24,460 bases of DNA, from the NCBI GenBank assembly GCA_014825775.1, contig MVAQ01000279.1:1-24460 (forward strand), written 5' to 3'. The notes under the pieces are model-generated. The model was not told the DNA's origin. It saw only the letters and a program-made list of their open reading frames with translations, and did no database searches. This stretch comes from Krasilnikovozyma curviuscula (lineage: Eukaryota; Basidiomycota; Tremellomycetes; Cystofilobasidiales; Mrakiaceae). This document shows positions 9,286 through 20,457 of this stretch, in pieces (position 1 is the first letter of the stretch; the number at the start of each line of letters is the position of its first letter). Position numbers and translations under genes: made by a program.

Positions 9286-12200
9286 CTAACTAACAGATAC
9301 GGAGATCTTGATACCCATACAAGCCATCTCTGCCGCAAGATAACGGAAGACATATGGAACGGCGACAACATCCTGATAGACAAAAGTAGGACAGTGAGCG
9401 AAAAAAGTGCAAGGTGCATAATTGCCGACCTGGGACTCACCATCTGACCACCCTTTCCAACACCACTCTTAACAAGATTGCTTTTCGGCACTCCGAGAGT
9501 GACGTCGTGGTTTCCATTTTTCGCCAGGGTGTTCTCCTCCTTACCCCGACATGTCCTACAATACTCACCACCCGTCGATCCGACAGTCTCGTCGTATCCC
9601 AGAGAAATCATGCTACCACAATTCCTACACACCCAGGCGGTAGAGTAATCTGAGCAGTTCATTAGACGATCTTGGAGCAAGAACGACGTTCCGTGCGCAA
9701 GCAGAGCATCACGTTCCATCTCTCCAAAACGAATACCACCATGACGTTTACGACCCTAAGAGGATCAGCTAGAGTCAGTAATAGCTCTGCATCATAAATG
9801 ACAGGGTTCCATAACTTACCTTGATAGGCTGTCTCGTCAGAGGGTCGACTGGACCAGTTGTTCTCACCTGGAACTTGTCGTTAACCATGTGACGAAGTCT
9901 CTGGTAGTAGACAAGACCAATATAGATATCGGCGTGGAACTCTTCACCAGTAATACCGGAATACATAGGTTCATTTCCGTAGTAATTGTAACCGGATGCT
10001 CGCAGCTGCAGAAGCAAAACAAGTCAGGAGTGAGGTCTACAAGGAATGAAGAAAAACCCTTCGCCATACCTGTTCTCCGAAATAATCAACTGGAGTATCC
10101 TCATCAGAGAATTTGAACGGCGTAGCATCCTGCGCGATGCCGTGCATGGCACCGGCTTTTCCGGCCAAGCTCTCGACGAACATACCGATGGTCATTCGAG
10201 ATGGGAAAGCGTGTGGGTTGATGATGACATCAGGTTGCATACCACTCTCACTGAATGGCATATCCGTTGCTGGCCATTTTTGAGAGCAGACACCCTTCTG
10301 TCCGTGTCTAGAAGAGAACTTGTCACCGATGACAGGGGAACGAGTGATACGAAGCTTGACGTGAATCTTCTGAGCTTCCTGATCTCCAGAGTCGTTACCT
10401 ATAGTGACAGCAATGAATCAGAGAAAGTTTCCGAAGGTAAAAGAGATTATGAAAGCACAGCTCACCCAATATTCGAACTTCATCAACATACGCCACTTCA
10501 TCGCCCTTATATTTGTGCTTGTGAGTTCTACCCGTCACATCATCAATATGTGCCGCTATCACATCTCCCGTCTGAAGTCGAGCACCAACATATGGGAAAC
10601 CGTCCCTGTCCACACTGTTGAACATCGGGTCGTTGTCTTTGACATCGCGCCCAACACCGAAATGCAATGTTGGTGCACCTGATTTCGAGGCTCCGCGCTG
10701 ACCCTGGAGATCAATGATATCAGCCTTGTAGACGGTACCGTATCCGAACCCACGTTCGTGTGCCGATTTGTTTAGAATCATGGCGTCCTCCATATCGTAA
10801 CCAGTGTACGAGATGACTGCAACGATGGCATTCATTCCGTTGGGGAAGAGATCCATTCCGTACTTGTTGTGGAGGTCCGGTCTGACGATTGGAGTTTGAC
10901 CAGTTTGGAGTCGGTACTGAGTGCCACAAAAGTCGAAGATAAGTCGCGTGGATAAAACAATGGAAAGAACATGGGCAAACTTACCATCTTATTATCAGTT
11001 CTACGAGACAGCGCCGTCGAAGGAGTACCCATCGACTGTTTACCCATCTGACACTATCGATACAAAGTAACAACGTGTGAGTTAGTCTCGAGTAAAGTGG
11101 ACACCAAACCAAAACGTACCTGATACATGTTACGAGGAGACTGGTTGAAGTCTGAGAATGGAGTCAAGTTGGCAATGACCGACAGCATACTAGTAGGATC
11201 CAGCTCAACGTGTGTGGTAATTCTAGAATCAATCTCATGGTTCGTAACAGCGACTTCCATGTAGACTTGTTCAAATGATCCCAAGTGATCGATTTTACCG
11301 TTCTCCAGGTACGTCACGGGTCTCATCATTCTAGATCTTGAGGAGAAGAGATAAAGGCCTGGAAATTGACCTCCATTGGATAGTGGCACGAGACCAATCT
11401 CGAGGTCGAGTGGTATGTTGTTGACTCCCTCCGTCTTCCAGATTCTAAGGGCGTACGCAAGGCGCTGGGAGAGTTCAGGAGAGGCCCAGCCAATGACGGC
11501 ACCGTTTAGTTGTACGCAGACATTTCGTCGCCCGTCAATGGAAGTTGCAAACGTTTGGGTCATACCGAGGGATGTGAGGAGAGATGGGATGTGAGAAACA
11601 GGAAGATGCTCGGTGACGATTTTGCATGTGTGGGACAGGTGATTGAGAAGACCACACGGAGAACCATCAGGCGTGTGAACTGGGCAGAGGAAACCTTTAA
11701 CAAAAGAAAGATATTAGATGCCATCGACAGAAGAGAGTGAACAGTGGCAGCAGGGGGCTCACCCCAAGATTCAGGCAGCAGTTTTCGAACCGTTGTCGTC
11801 TTCAACTCCGCAAAGAAAGCACCACGGTGTATACACCTGAAGTGAGACAAGTATCTGTAAAAGTTGAGCTTCTCCGCAATAATGGTGTAGCCTGTCGTCT
11901 GTTGCAGATCCAGACCAGAAGGCGAAACGAGATTTCCAGTCGCGAGGAAGTATGACATTTTGGCACCAACATCGAAGTTCTGTTTGTGGAGGATCTTGTT
12001 AATATATCGGTCTAAGAAAAAAAGTTGCGTCATTAGCGGAATGAGGAGAGGTCCTGAGCGAGAAGAAAAACATACTATCGAAGAAATCCACACCGCTAGC
12101 TCCTCGTCGGATATCCAAATTCATCAGCAGCTTCACACCATCCATACACTCATCAATCTTTTCCTTTATGATAATGTTGTACAAGAAACCTGGCAAGAGG

Positions 12201-13522
12201 ACTTCCTGGTGTTGAGGTGAATCGGGGTTGTCAGCGCAGGAGTTGCCCGAGACCAGCGAGTAGAGTTTTCGGAGCATGAAGCTAAAACATGAAGAGGACC
12301 ATCAGCTTGAAATAGCAAGAAGTTGGACTCCAAGAGGAGATATTACTCACAGCAACATTCTGAACTTCTCTCTTGGATCTTTGAGGTGGACCAAGACGAC
12401 TTTGTTGATAAGGTACGAGCCGACCGACTCGGCAGACCAGTCATCCGGAGTATTCAACACGACTCTAAACTTATCACCCAAGTATTCTAGGCACTGTTTA
12501 CCTGTGTGCAAGCCATAGTTCTTGAAACTCCTCAGCAGCAGCTCGACTCGATCCGTCAGGAAAGTGTTTTCGTTCTCGCCCATGACCAATCCTTCAAAGA
12601 TTTCTCGATCGGATGCCGACACCAACGCCTTCAGGACTAGCATGAGCGGAATCATGAACTCGTTCTTCCTCCAACTGAACCGCAGCGTCGCACCTCCCGA
12701 ACTGAGGTAGTGCAATGTGTTGGTACAACTGGACTGGTCCGGTCGCACACATCGGATCTGACAGCCGTACTGGGTGTATCCAGGACCTCGTTTGGCGAAA
12801 GATGGTCGAATGAGGGAGATAGCGTGGTGTCGTCGTGGTAAGATGAGGAATCGGATGATCTTTTCGTTTCCGTTGACAATGAAGTAGCCTCCAAAGGAAG
12901 TCGATTCTTCGTGGTGTGCTACAAGTTGGGCTGCTGTCATTTTTCTAATGTTACAACGAGATGACTACGTGGTAGAAGAATTGAGCAATAAGCGCTCATG
13001 TAGGCAAGGAAATGTAAATATTGATTTTGAACTCACTCGGACCATGACGGGAAGGTGACCCATCTCTCTAACGACATCCTGCTCAGGTCCATTATTCACC
13101 GACCAGACAATCCTAGCCGTCATCTTAGATTTGTAACTCGTCATTCTCTCTCTAGCTTCCGTCGGGAAAACTTTGACTTCCTTCGAGCTCTTGTCTCTGT
13201 CCGAGACTAAGGGCCTTCCAACACTGATATCAGTGACCCTGATGGAGATCCTGTTGCCTGTTCCAGGCGTCTTTCCATCGTAGATGACTTTCTCGGTCAA
13301 ATCATCGACGGCGAGAGCGAGAAGACCTTTCCCACCAGGCGAATTTGAGTCTTCAAAGAGGGCGTTGAACGAGTCGATGTGGGGCCTGACGAGCTCGTCA
13401 AGCGCTGGAATATCTGATTGGGATGTTGAGGGATGTCTGAATGCTGTTTCTCTGGTCAAAGTGTGGAATGTTTGGGATGCAAACGACGAGGTCGACGGAG
13501 TGATTGCAGTTTCGATGGCCAT
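9286..13522 (-). CDS. RPA135: DNA-directed RNA polymerase I second-largest subunit
   Basis: Eleven exons on the minus strand, high to low: 13037-13522, 12351-12964, 12076-12281, 11763-12011, 11120-11694, 10985-11053, 10466-10916, 10070-10398, 9820-10005, 9441-9755, 9286-9372. They encode 1188 residues, close to the ~1200 of yeast Rpa135. With RPA190 it forms the active site of Pol I, which makes the large pre-rRNA in the nucleolus. Visible signatures are [16 protein letters not shown], the [19 protein letters not shown] block, [34 protein letters not shown] (about 762-780), the [12 protein letters not shown] loop (about 908-919), [18 protein letters not shown], and a C-terminal zinc site, Cys 1098, 1101, 1121 and 1124. 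The wording at the Y-D-M-E-D-A-M motif and NMYQCQMGKQ points to Pol I rather than Pol II or III. All introns are 64-72 nt. Confidence 0.96.
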
Positions 13523-13783
13523 CCCTGCAAATTTTTGTGAAGCCAGCCAGGGACTGTCAATTGAAATGAAATGTCCTCCTTGAATGTGCTGAGGTACTGA
13601 AAGCAGGGCTACCTAGCTCTGTCGTGGGTAGAAATCCATCTTGCATCAGGCAAAATTTCCTCCTGCTGAAACTCGCTGTGTGTGGCGCGCGCAGGGACCG
13701 GGGAAGGTTTTCTGCCAGGGTCGAAGCATCCCCTGGCTGCCAACCAGAACAGCATTTCAAGCAGAATTTCTCACCAAGAGAAG
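13523..13783. promoter_or_regulatory. Shared divergent promoter of RPA135 and RPF1 with RRPE-like AAATTT motifs
   Basis: These 261 bp separate the start codons of two ribosome-production genes. AAATTTTT lies at 13529-13536 and AAAATTT at 13652-13658. Both resemble the rRNA-processing element (AAAAATTTT core) that marks ribosome-biogenesis promoters in ascomycete yeasts. The first lies within 15 bp of the RPA135 start codon, which is very close, so the second is the better candidate. A CG-rich GGCGCGCGC stretch lies near 13684-13692. Confidence 0.45.
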
Positions 13784-15409
13784 ATGCCTGTCAACCCATC
13801 TACCATAAAAAATGCCTACAAGCGATCGGATGAGTATCGAAAGCAGAAGAAGCATAAGGGACAGGCAAAATTGAAGAGGCGGCTTGAAATCAAAAAGAGC
13901 GAAGTCACTGACGAAGATGGCTCAGCGAAGAAAAAGGTGAGCAGCAGCGTAGAGATTTGGATTTGAGTGTGACTGGGGCTGACTGATCTCTGTTGTGCTT
14001 TGTATAGGCTCGTCTGGCAGCCAACGTCCCTCAAACCATTGACAACACCCGTCAATACGGCTCCTCCTACCTCACTTCTAACCCCGTAGCATCAAGTTCA
14101 ACATCCACGCTAGATGATGAAGATGCAGCAGCTCCAGAGGCCTCTGCTTTCCCAGATGAAGACTTCACGGAAGGTGGCATCAGCTCAATCAATCCAGCTG
14201 CCAGGAAAGCTAGAGACCCATCTGAGCCACCAAGGATATTGCTCACAACCAGTGCTAAAGCTACAAGAGACACATATTCGTTCGCTCAAGAGCTCACTGG
14301 AATATTCCCAGGTGGAAAGTTCTTCAAGCGACCTCCTGGACGGTGAGTTTAGATCATCGCCTCATGCCTGCCAACTTGATACCAATTGTTTTTGTATTTA
14401 TCACTTCAGAGGTTTCGAATTGGGAAACATTTCCAAATGGGCTGTTGACAGAGGATACGATGCGATAATTGTAATCAATGAAGATCGAAAGATCATCAGT
14501 AAGTCTTCCTCTTTCTTCTAGTAAGCCGACCAAAACTTACCCAGTCACTTATCCGTAGACGCTCTCTCAATAATAAACCTCCCTTATGGTCCCACCGCGT
14601 ATTTCAAGCTGACATCCCTCGAGCTCTCGAAACAGATCTCAGGTCACGCAAGGCCTACGCCTCATTCCCCGGAGCTCATTCTCAACAACTTTCAGACACG
14701 GCTCGGCTTATCGATTGGTAGCCTTTTCGGCAGTCTCTTCCCACCTCTGCCTCAGTTCGAAGGCAGGCAGGTCGTTACGCTGCATAACCAGAGAGACTTC
14801 TTGTTCTTCAGAAGACACAGGCGAGCCATTCTAAATCTTCTGTTTGTTTTGCTCAAGGCGCTTGAAGCTGACTGACTTTCGAAATTCTCTGGAAATATTC
14901 AGGTATGCATTCAGATCGATCGAAAAGACTGCTCTTCAGGAGATCGGTCCTCGATTTACACTTAAACTCCGATGGCTGAAAAAAGGCTTGCCCAAAGTCA
15001 CCGGCGGTGGCAGCGTTGCCGTCGAACCCGAGCTACAGGGTGTTGATTCTGATGAGGAACCCGAGAAGGTCGATGATAATGACGACGACGATGAGAAGGT
15101 GGAGAAAGGCGGTGATGTGTCCGACGAGGATAATCAAGAGGCAGCCGAAGAAGATGACGAGAAGGATCAGGAGGAGATCAACAGTGAAGATGAAGAACAA
15201 GCTCAGCATGAACGTGAGCAGCAGCAGACTGAGGTGAGGAAGAGGAAGAAGTCATCTGCAAGAGGAAACGACAAGGACGACGAATACCAGTGGAAGTGGA
15301 AGGTAAGTTGCTTTTTCGCTTGTTTCTTGCTCGTTTGTTGACCACCGCTGTCACTTCTGCTCTCTCATAGCCCAAGCTTGAAGTTTCTAGACGTACATTC
15401 TTCCTCTGA
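13784..15409 (+). CDS. RPF1: Brix-domain ribosome biogenesis protein RPF1
   Basis: Six exons (13784-13936, 14008-14342, 14410-14498, 14559-14820, 14903-15302, 15371-15409) encode 425 residues. RPF1 is a nucleolar Brix/IMP4-superfamily protein needed for 60S subunit and 27S pre-rRNA maturation. The basic N terminus ([24 protein letters not shown] in part) is followed by the Brix core: [84 protein letters not shown], and the sigma-70-like [16 protein letters not shown] (about 293-308). It is longer than the ~300 residues of yeast Rpf1 because an acidic Asp/Glu-rich stretch (about residues 320-380) is inserted before the C-terminal [16 protein letters not shown]. Intron 4 (14821-14902) begins with GC instead of GT. 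The gene is divergent from RPA135. Confidence 0.94.
14821..14902 (+). other. GC-AG intron in RPF1
   Basis: The donor context is CACAG|GCGAGC and the acceptor is ATATTCAG|G. This junction restores the family segment [14 protein letters not shown] in frame. No GT donor nearby gives an open, conserved reading. The consensus around the GC (AG before, GAG after) is strong, as is usual for functional GC donors. Confidence 0.8.
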
Positions 15410-15741
15410 GCGCGCTCTCTTTATGCACCATTCTGTCCTCCAACAATCGCTCGCGTCGCACTTATTTTTTCGACACTACACTGAAAGATCTTAGATCCGC
15501 AAGCTCACTCCTGCTACACCTTCACTGATACACGTTCAACCGTCATACCCCTGCCTAAATGTGATTACAATTAAAAGAAGAAATGGTTGTGCCACGAAAG
15601 GTCTCCAAAAAAAGTGTTCTGCGAGCTGAGACCATGCTCAGCGTGCACACCACGACCCCTCTCCTGCTTCAGGCTTTAAGACGACCGTCTATCCCTTTCA
15701 TTCGTACCAACTGAGCTGATACCAGTGATACAGTAGCAGCA
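15410..15741 (+). promoter_or_regulatory. Intergenic region between RPF1 and MOB2
   Basis: This 332-bp tandem interval should hold the RPF1 3' untranslated region and the MOB2 promoter and leader. I see no coding region, no clear TATA box and no repeat in it. Confidence 0.35.
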
Positions 15742-17019
15742 ATGAGTTTCTTAGGGTGAGCTCTCCATTCGCAACTGCAGTAGTGCCTCTTCCCCTGATT
15801 CGTGCCCATCGCTGATTCTCTCTCTTGTTGTCGTAGACGTCTACGAGGAACGACCGCAACCCCTCGACGTACTAACACAGTCTCCCCAGTAGCCCAGCAG
15901 CAGCAGCAGTACACGCAGCAACAGATTTACCAGGAACAGGAACGCCTCGCGCGCGAACAGCACGCCCCTCGTGAACCTCTTCCTCTCTACCTCAGCCAGC
16001 CGTTCGTCAGGTCGACCGTCGTGACGGGGAATTACAAGACATTGGTCACCTGTCCCAAGTATGTTGATCCCAATGAGTGGGTTGGCGTCAACAGTGAGTC
16101 TTTCACTATTAAGAGTTGGGCTGTCGCTTTTCCCTACAGCGAACTTCAGCGCTTAGACACGAGAACCAAAAGGCAAATAAGAGGTCCCGGCTATCTGCTG
16201 CATCGTGAATAGACTGTTCAAAATCTTGTCGATGGTGGTGATTCTGTCCTGCGCCGTCGTACACCAGCTTCTCGTGATTTGTAGGAAGGTGATGCTGACC
16301 CAGGCCAATGCTCTATCGCCGTCTACAGTCTTCGATTTCTTCAACAACCTCAATCACTTCTATGGTATTATAACCGATCACTGCACAAATGAAACGTGTG
16401 TGACCATGAGTGCTGGAACAGGGTAAGGAGACAGCAGCTTTGTACAAGGAGATCCCAATCTGACTCCAGATTATTTGCTATCAACAGCTTGGATTTCACG
16501 TGGATCGACACAAACAAACGTCAAGTGCGTCTTCCGGCCCCGACGTACATAGACTACGTCATGACTTGGGTTCAAGGCTTGTTGGACGACGAAGGAGTCT
16601 TCCCAACCAAAACTGGTTATTATTCTTGCCTTTCTTCCTATGCTCCTTGCGCTCCTTATCCTCATCCTTTGTTTTGTTTTCAGGTCGCGATTACCCACCA
16701 ACGTTTCCGACGACCGCAAAACACATCTACAAACAGCTGCTCCGAATCTTTGCTCATATCTACCACGCCCACTTCCCCTTGATCCTTCACCTCTCGCTTG
16801 AAGCGCACTGGAACGCGCTCTTCGCGCATTTCCTGGCATTCGGGAGGGAGTTTGATATCTTGGATCTGAGGGATTTGAGGATACCTGGTGGTGGGGCGCC
16901 TGGTGTCGGCGATCTGGCTGAGAAGTGGCGGTGAGTAGCAACGGGGTATGGAGTACCAACATAAGATAGCTGATATATCGTCATTGGGTTTTAGTGAATT
17001 GTCTATCCTTGATGTATAA
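15742..17019 (+). CDS. MOB2: MOB2-type NDR/LATS kinase activator
   Basis: Six exons (15742-15755, 15837-16093, 16329-16422, 16488-16615, 16684-16930, 16995-17019) encode 254 residues. Mob2 proteins bind and activate the NDR kinase Cbk1 in the fungal RAM pathway for polarity and cell separation. A basic and Gln-rich N terminus is followed by the Mob fold: LPLYLSQPFVRSTVVTGNYK, VDPNEWVGVNIFDFFNNLNH, NRQ/KRQVRLPAPTYIDYVMTW, and LHLSLEAHWNALFAHF. These last blocks match Mob2 better than Mob1. Zinc ligands are Cys109, Cys114, His189 and His194. The first exon is only 14 nt. The second intron is 235 nt. The last intron (16931-16994) hides the true end: without splicing a TGA follows at once, with it the protein ends in EKWRELSILDV. 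Mob1 cannot be wholly excluded from one copy. Confidence 0.9.
16094..16328 (+). other. Unusually long (235-nt) intron in MOB2
   Basis: Removal of GTGAGT...CTACAG joins EWVGVN to IFDFFNN exactly as in the Mob family, so no coding exon is missing here. Reading through without splicing continues to a stop at 16210-16212. I looked for C/D or H/ACA snoRNA boxes and saw none that convinced me. Confidence 0.7.
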
Positions 17020-17329
17020 ATGAACGCTCAGCCTACTGATCTCGAATCTTCCTCAATCAACCCACCCAGCATCTAGAGACATAATACCAACCACATATAC
17101 CAAACAATCTGATGGCCTCGAGAATGACCTATCCTCTGCTTTCTTGGACGCGCGCTTGTACTTTTTGTATGATGAATCGCACATTTTTGTTTCTGTCTTC
17201 GCATCTTGCCTTGTCCTTAAGATCCGGAAAAACGTAACACGCAATTATATGAAACAAAGTAAAAGAGTGGAAATGAGTGGAACTATGACACTAGAAAGAC
17301 GTTATCATACAAAGCCAAACAAAAAAAGA
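17020..17329. other. Convergent intergenic region between MOB2 and the CHFR-like gene
   Basis: These 310 bp must contain the 3' ends of two converging transcripts. The right half is A-rich on the plus strand. I find no gene in it. The plus-strand open frame at 17144-17554 is antisense to the CHFR-like exon and has no recognisable domain. Confidence 0.4.
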
Positions 17330-20300
17330 TTACTGGACAACGACTCTGTGACCCAACTTCTCATTGTCTCCCGCTATCTCATCATCCGTCTCCACTTCTC
17401 CACCCAACACGTCTTTGCACTGGACCAAATTTTCCAGATCGTCTTCGTTAGTGCTTCCTGTTGCCGCGCTGCCGAGATTGACGGTTCGGTTAGAGAAGAT
17501 ATTGGATTGGGAGAACGAGAACAAAGTGGCGTGACGGTGGAAAGAGGACGCTGATGACGGCGAAGACGAGGAAGAGTTTCCTGCAGCAGTAGAATTCGAT
17601 GTTGGAATAGTCAATTGGGTAGGTGTTGAGTTAGCGGTCGCATAGGACGAGCTGGAGGCGATCGAAGCACAGGATGGCGAAGCAAAGTCGCCAGTCGGAT
17701 TCTGTGATAGAGCGATGGGTTTAGATGAACTGGATAGACTTGAGTTAGGCGAAGACGAGTTCACGGTAGTGAACCAGTTCGAGGGACCAGCAGCAGATGT
17801 AGTCGGAAGTTTGGTAGGTGTGATACTGCCATCTCTCCATGCTGGTGCTGAACTTGTTGCATCTCCGCCAAGTGAGCTATAGCCGAGGCCACCCCCAACG
17901 ATGGAACCAAATGAGGGTGTGCGTGTACTGAGTGCTGTGTGATAGGATGTCGCAGTCGAAGCTGGGCTGGAAGAGGTATTCGAAGGCGAGAAGTGAAGGA
18001 GGTTGCCTTCAGGTTTGGGTAAGTTGTGCAAAAGCTGAGTAAAACGAGCTGTAACTGGTCGTGGAACATCATCTTGGTAGACTGTATCGATAAGATCAGC
18101 CGGCAAAGGAGCGCAGATATGGTTGACTGAGACAGGGCGATAAATCAGTTAGCGCTTTGCGATCTGTGAACGAGAAGTCGCTTCTGATGTTGAGGCTTAC
18201 ACTTCTGAATATGAGCTCTATTTGATTGACGGTAACATCTCGAACCATTTTTGCAATCCTCCCTGACTTGAATTGACTTTGGAAGCGATTCCCAGATAGC
18301 CTTTCGCTCTCTAAACCACCACTCGTAGAGACCACAGCTAGAAAAAAGACACCGAGTGAGATAATGTGCAGCAGAAAATAATATTTTGGTTTCTTCCAAC
18401 TCTTCCACTTACCAAAAGATATCTGTCACACAAGCTCTGCAAGCTCTTTCCACGACCGCTCCCAGATTCAGATTTCCGTGAATGCCAGAATCGACCCTCA
18501 TGAACAGACCCTTGACACCCCCTTGATCAATACCCTCAGGAGATGAAAGCCATTCAAAGATTCTCCTCAAGATGTACTGAGAAGTAATGTCTGGATGTTG
18601 CGAGATGTAGTCTACGAGAGTTAAAGATTGCTAACTTAACAAAGTGCTTCTCACTAAGCGTGCGAATGAAGAGATCACTTACCTGACAATATTTTTAGCT
18701 CTTCCATATTATCGTGAAAGGCAAGCAACAGCTCATCGGACGGTGGATCTTGAACGGCGTCAGCAAGATTAGACCATGCGCCTCCCAAACGAGCTGTACT
18801 AAGTGTGCAGACGGCACATCCTTCGAGACCACAGTAACTAAAGAGGGGGGACTAGGATCAGAAAACACATCCTCCCCAAAGCAACATCCGTCAGTGCTCA
18901 CCCGTCCTGACAGATCCCACACGATTGGGTTCTAGGAGCCTCTGAGTTGGTGAGCCTACTGCACCCGCTGCATTGGAAGTGGCCTTCCGGGCAAGGACCA
19001 TCAAGAGGGTATGCATTGTCAGAATCTGCCGATGGTACCGGGATGGGGCATCGCCAAACTTGGCCACCGTCTTCGTCAGAGAAAGTATTGTTGTAGCAGT
19101 AAAGGCAGGGTCTGTAAGTCTCGACCCGAACTTTGGGAGCTGGCTGAGGGAACTTTATCACGGTTGAAGCTGAAGGAACCCAGACTTCATCGGCTTGTTG
19201 TCGTTCTGCGGCTGTTCGCGTTCGTTCCGGGCAGTGTGTCAACAGCACTTGTACCAGAGACGCGAGAGGGCGAGAGTGATGCGCCGTTTGAGCTGGGTTT
19301 CTGCACGCTGGGCATGTATGAGGAGGAGGTTGCATCGACTGAAAAGCACACAACCCGTTAGCTGTTGAGCGCTTGAACACATGATCGGAATCATACTCGA
19401 ATGAACAGGGTCAAGCAGGAGCCACAGAAGCTATTAAACAAGAAACATTGTTCAGTTGGTGCTTCAAAGAAGAACTCTTTTGAGTATACTCACGCATGAG
19501 AACACTGTGCGACTGTCACAGGGTTGTACAGTAAGGCCGAACAGATGCAGCATGTCAACTCGTTCTCAAGATCGCTGCACAGTTGCTCCACAGGTGACAG
19601 AGTTGAAGGTCCTTCATCCTCCTCTTTTGGTACTTCTTCTTCTGCAATCTCTCCCTCCTCTAGCCCTTCCTTGGTCTTTGCTTCCTCAGTGCCTGTGGCA
19701 TCGCTGACCACAGGAGCCGCAATTGAAGCGAGCGACGCCCCAGCTGTTTCAAGAGCTGCCTGAGCTTCTCCAAATGTATTTGGGTTCAACAGAACAGCAG
19801 GACTTGAAGTAGAGTCACTTGTTGCTAGATCTGCGTCAGTCTTATCCATGGCAGCTGCCTGAGAGGCGTCGGCAGGTGCAGAGGTTGGAATACCATGGTT
19901 GTTATCTCCAGGAGGATCACGAGGGTGGCCCGAAGCTCCAGCGATGCATCCATTCTGATCCTAGTTCAAGAGAAGAGTAGGTGGAGATAATATGAGTGGA
20001 TTGGTTGAGTGAATTGAGTGAGGTGAAATGGTGAAAGCGACACTGACCTTGCTCACATACTCAGACTCTCCTTCGACAATATCAATCCTATCCAAGCCAT
20101 CCACAGGAATATTAGGCCAATCCTGTGATCTAACTTGACTCTCTGGTGATCTCTGTGGTTCTACTCGAGGATTCTTCCATGGGCGGGCTTGAGCTTGGGC
20201 CTCGTGAGAATCAGAGTGAAGCTCTTGCTGCTGCTGCTCGTCATCCCCTTCTTCTACTCTAGACCTCTTGTTACTGTGATATGATGGCATGGTAATGCCA

Positions 20301-20356
20301 GATTCTGGTGATGACTGTTGAAGGAAGGTCGCAGTCGGTGGCAGATTGGATAGCAT
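17330..20356 (-). CDS. CHFR-like RING E3 ubiquitin ligase with PBZ-like zinc finger, no FHA domain
   Basis: Eight exons on the minus strand (20048-20356, 19494-19960, 19397-19430, 18902-19338, 18683-18837, 18413-18611, 18201-18337, 17330-18126) encode about 844 residues. The first donor could also be at 20056, three residues shorter. After a low-complexity acidic N terminus, a C3HC4 RING lies at about 240-282 (Cys 240, 243, 256, His258, Cys 261, 264, 279, 282), reading TCCICSALLYNPV and HTCPACRNP. A long Cys-rich region follows (CLYCYN, CPEGHFQCSGC, SCGICQD, YCGLEGCAVC), as in CHFR. Then comes CCGLYEWW and a finger Cys562-x5-Cys568-x7-His576-x5-His582 (REDCKNGSRCYRQ, HIQKFNHIC), the spacing of the CHFR PAR-binding finger. 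The ~260-residue tail is Ser-rich and disordered. CHFR controls mitotic entry in animals. The role here is inferred. Confidence 0.88.
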
Positions 20357-20457
20357 GATAAAGCTCCTCGTATACCGTGGCGCAGAGCCAAGAGGGCGCG
20401 AGATCCAAGAGAGCGCAAGTGGCTTTCTATTGGGGACACATCAAGCTTCGTATCACA

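Noticed and set aside
12965..13036. A nearer acceptor (TTAG just before AAAAATG) for RPA135 intron 1
   Set aside because: It breaks phase. The acceptor at 12965 (CACGTAG) is in phase and restores SSRCNIRKM, matching the conserved Pol I segment.
15000..15237. Alternative frames over the acidic part of RPF1, giving Arg/Met-rich peptides
   Set aside because: They are frame-shifted readings of GAN repeats that encode Asp/Glu in the true frame, which links Brix core to the conserved C-terminal tail.
17144..17554. Plus-strand open frame antisense to the last CHFR-like exon
   Set aside because: Low-complexity shadow of the opposite coding strand. No domain and no spliced continuation.
20048..20356. 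Hidden FHA domain at the N terminus of the CHFR-like protein
   Set aside because: The exon is Ser/Gln/Glu-rich with no beta-sandwich-like pattern, and the upstream gap to the TBC gene is only 101 bp.
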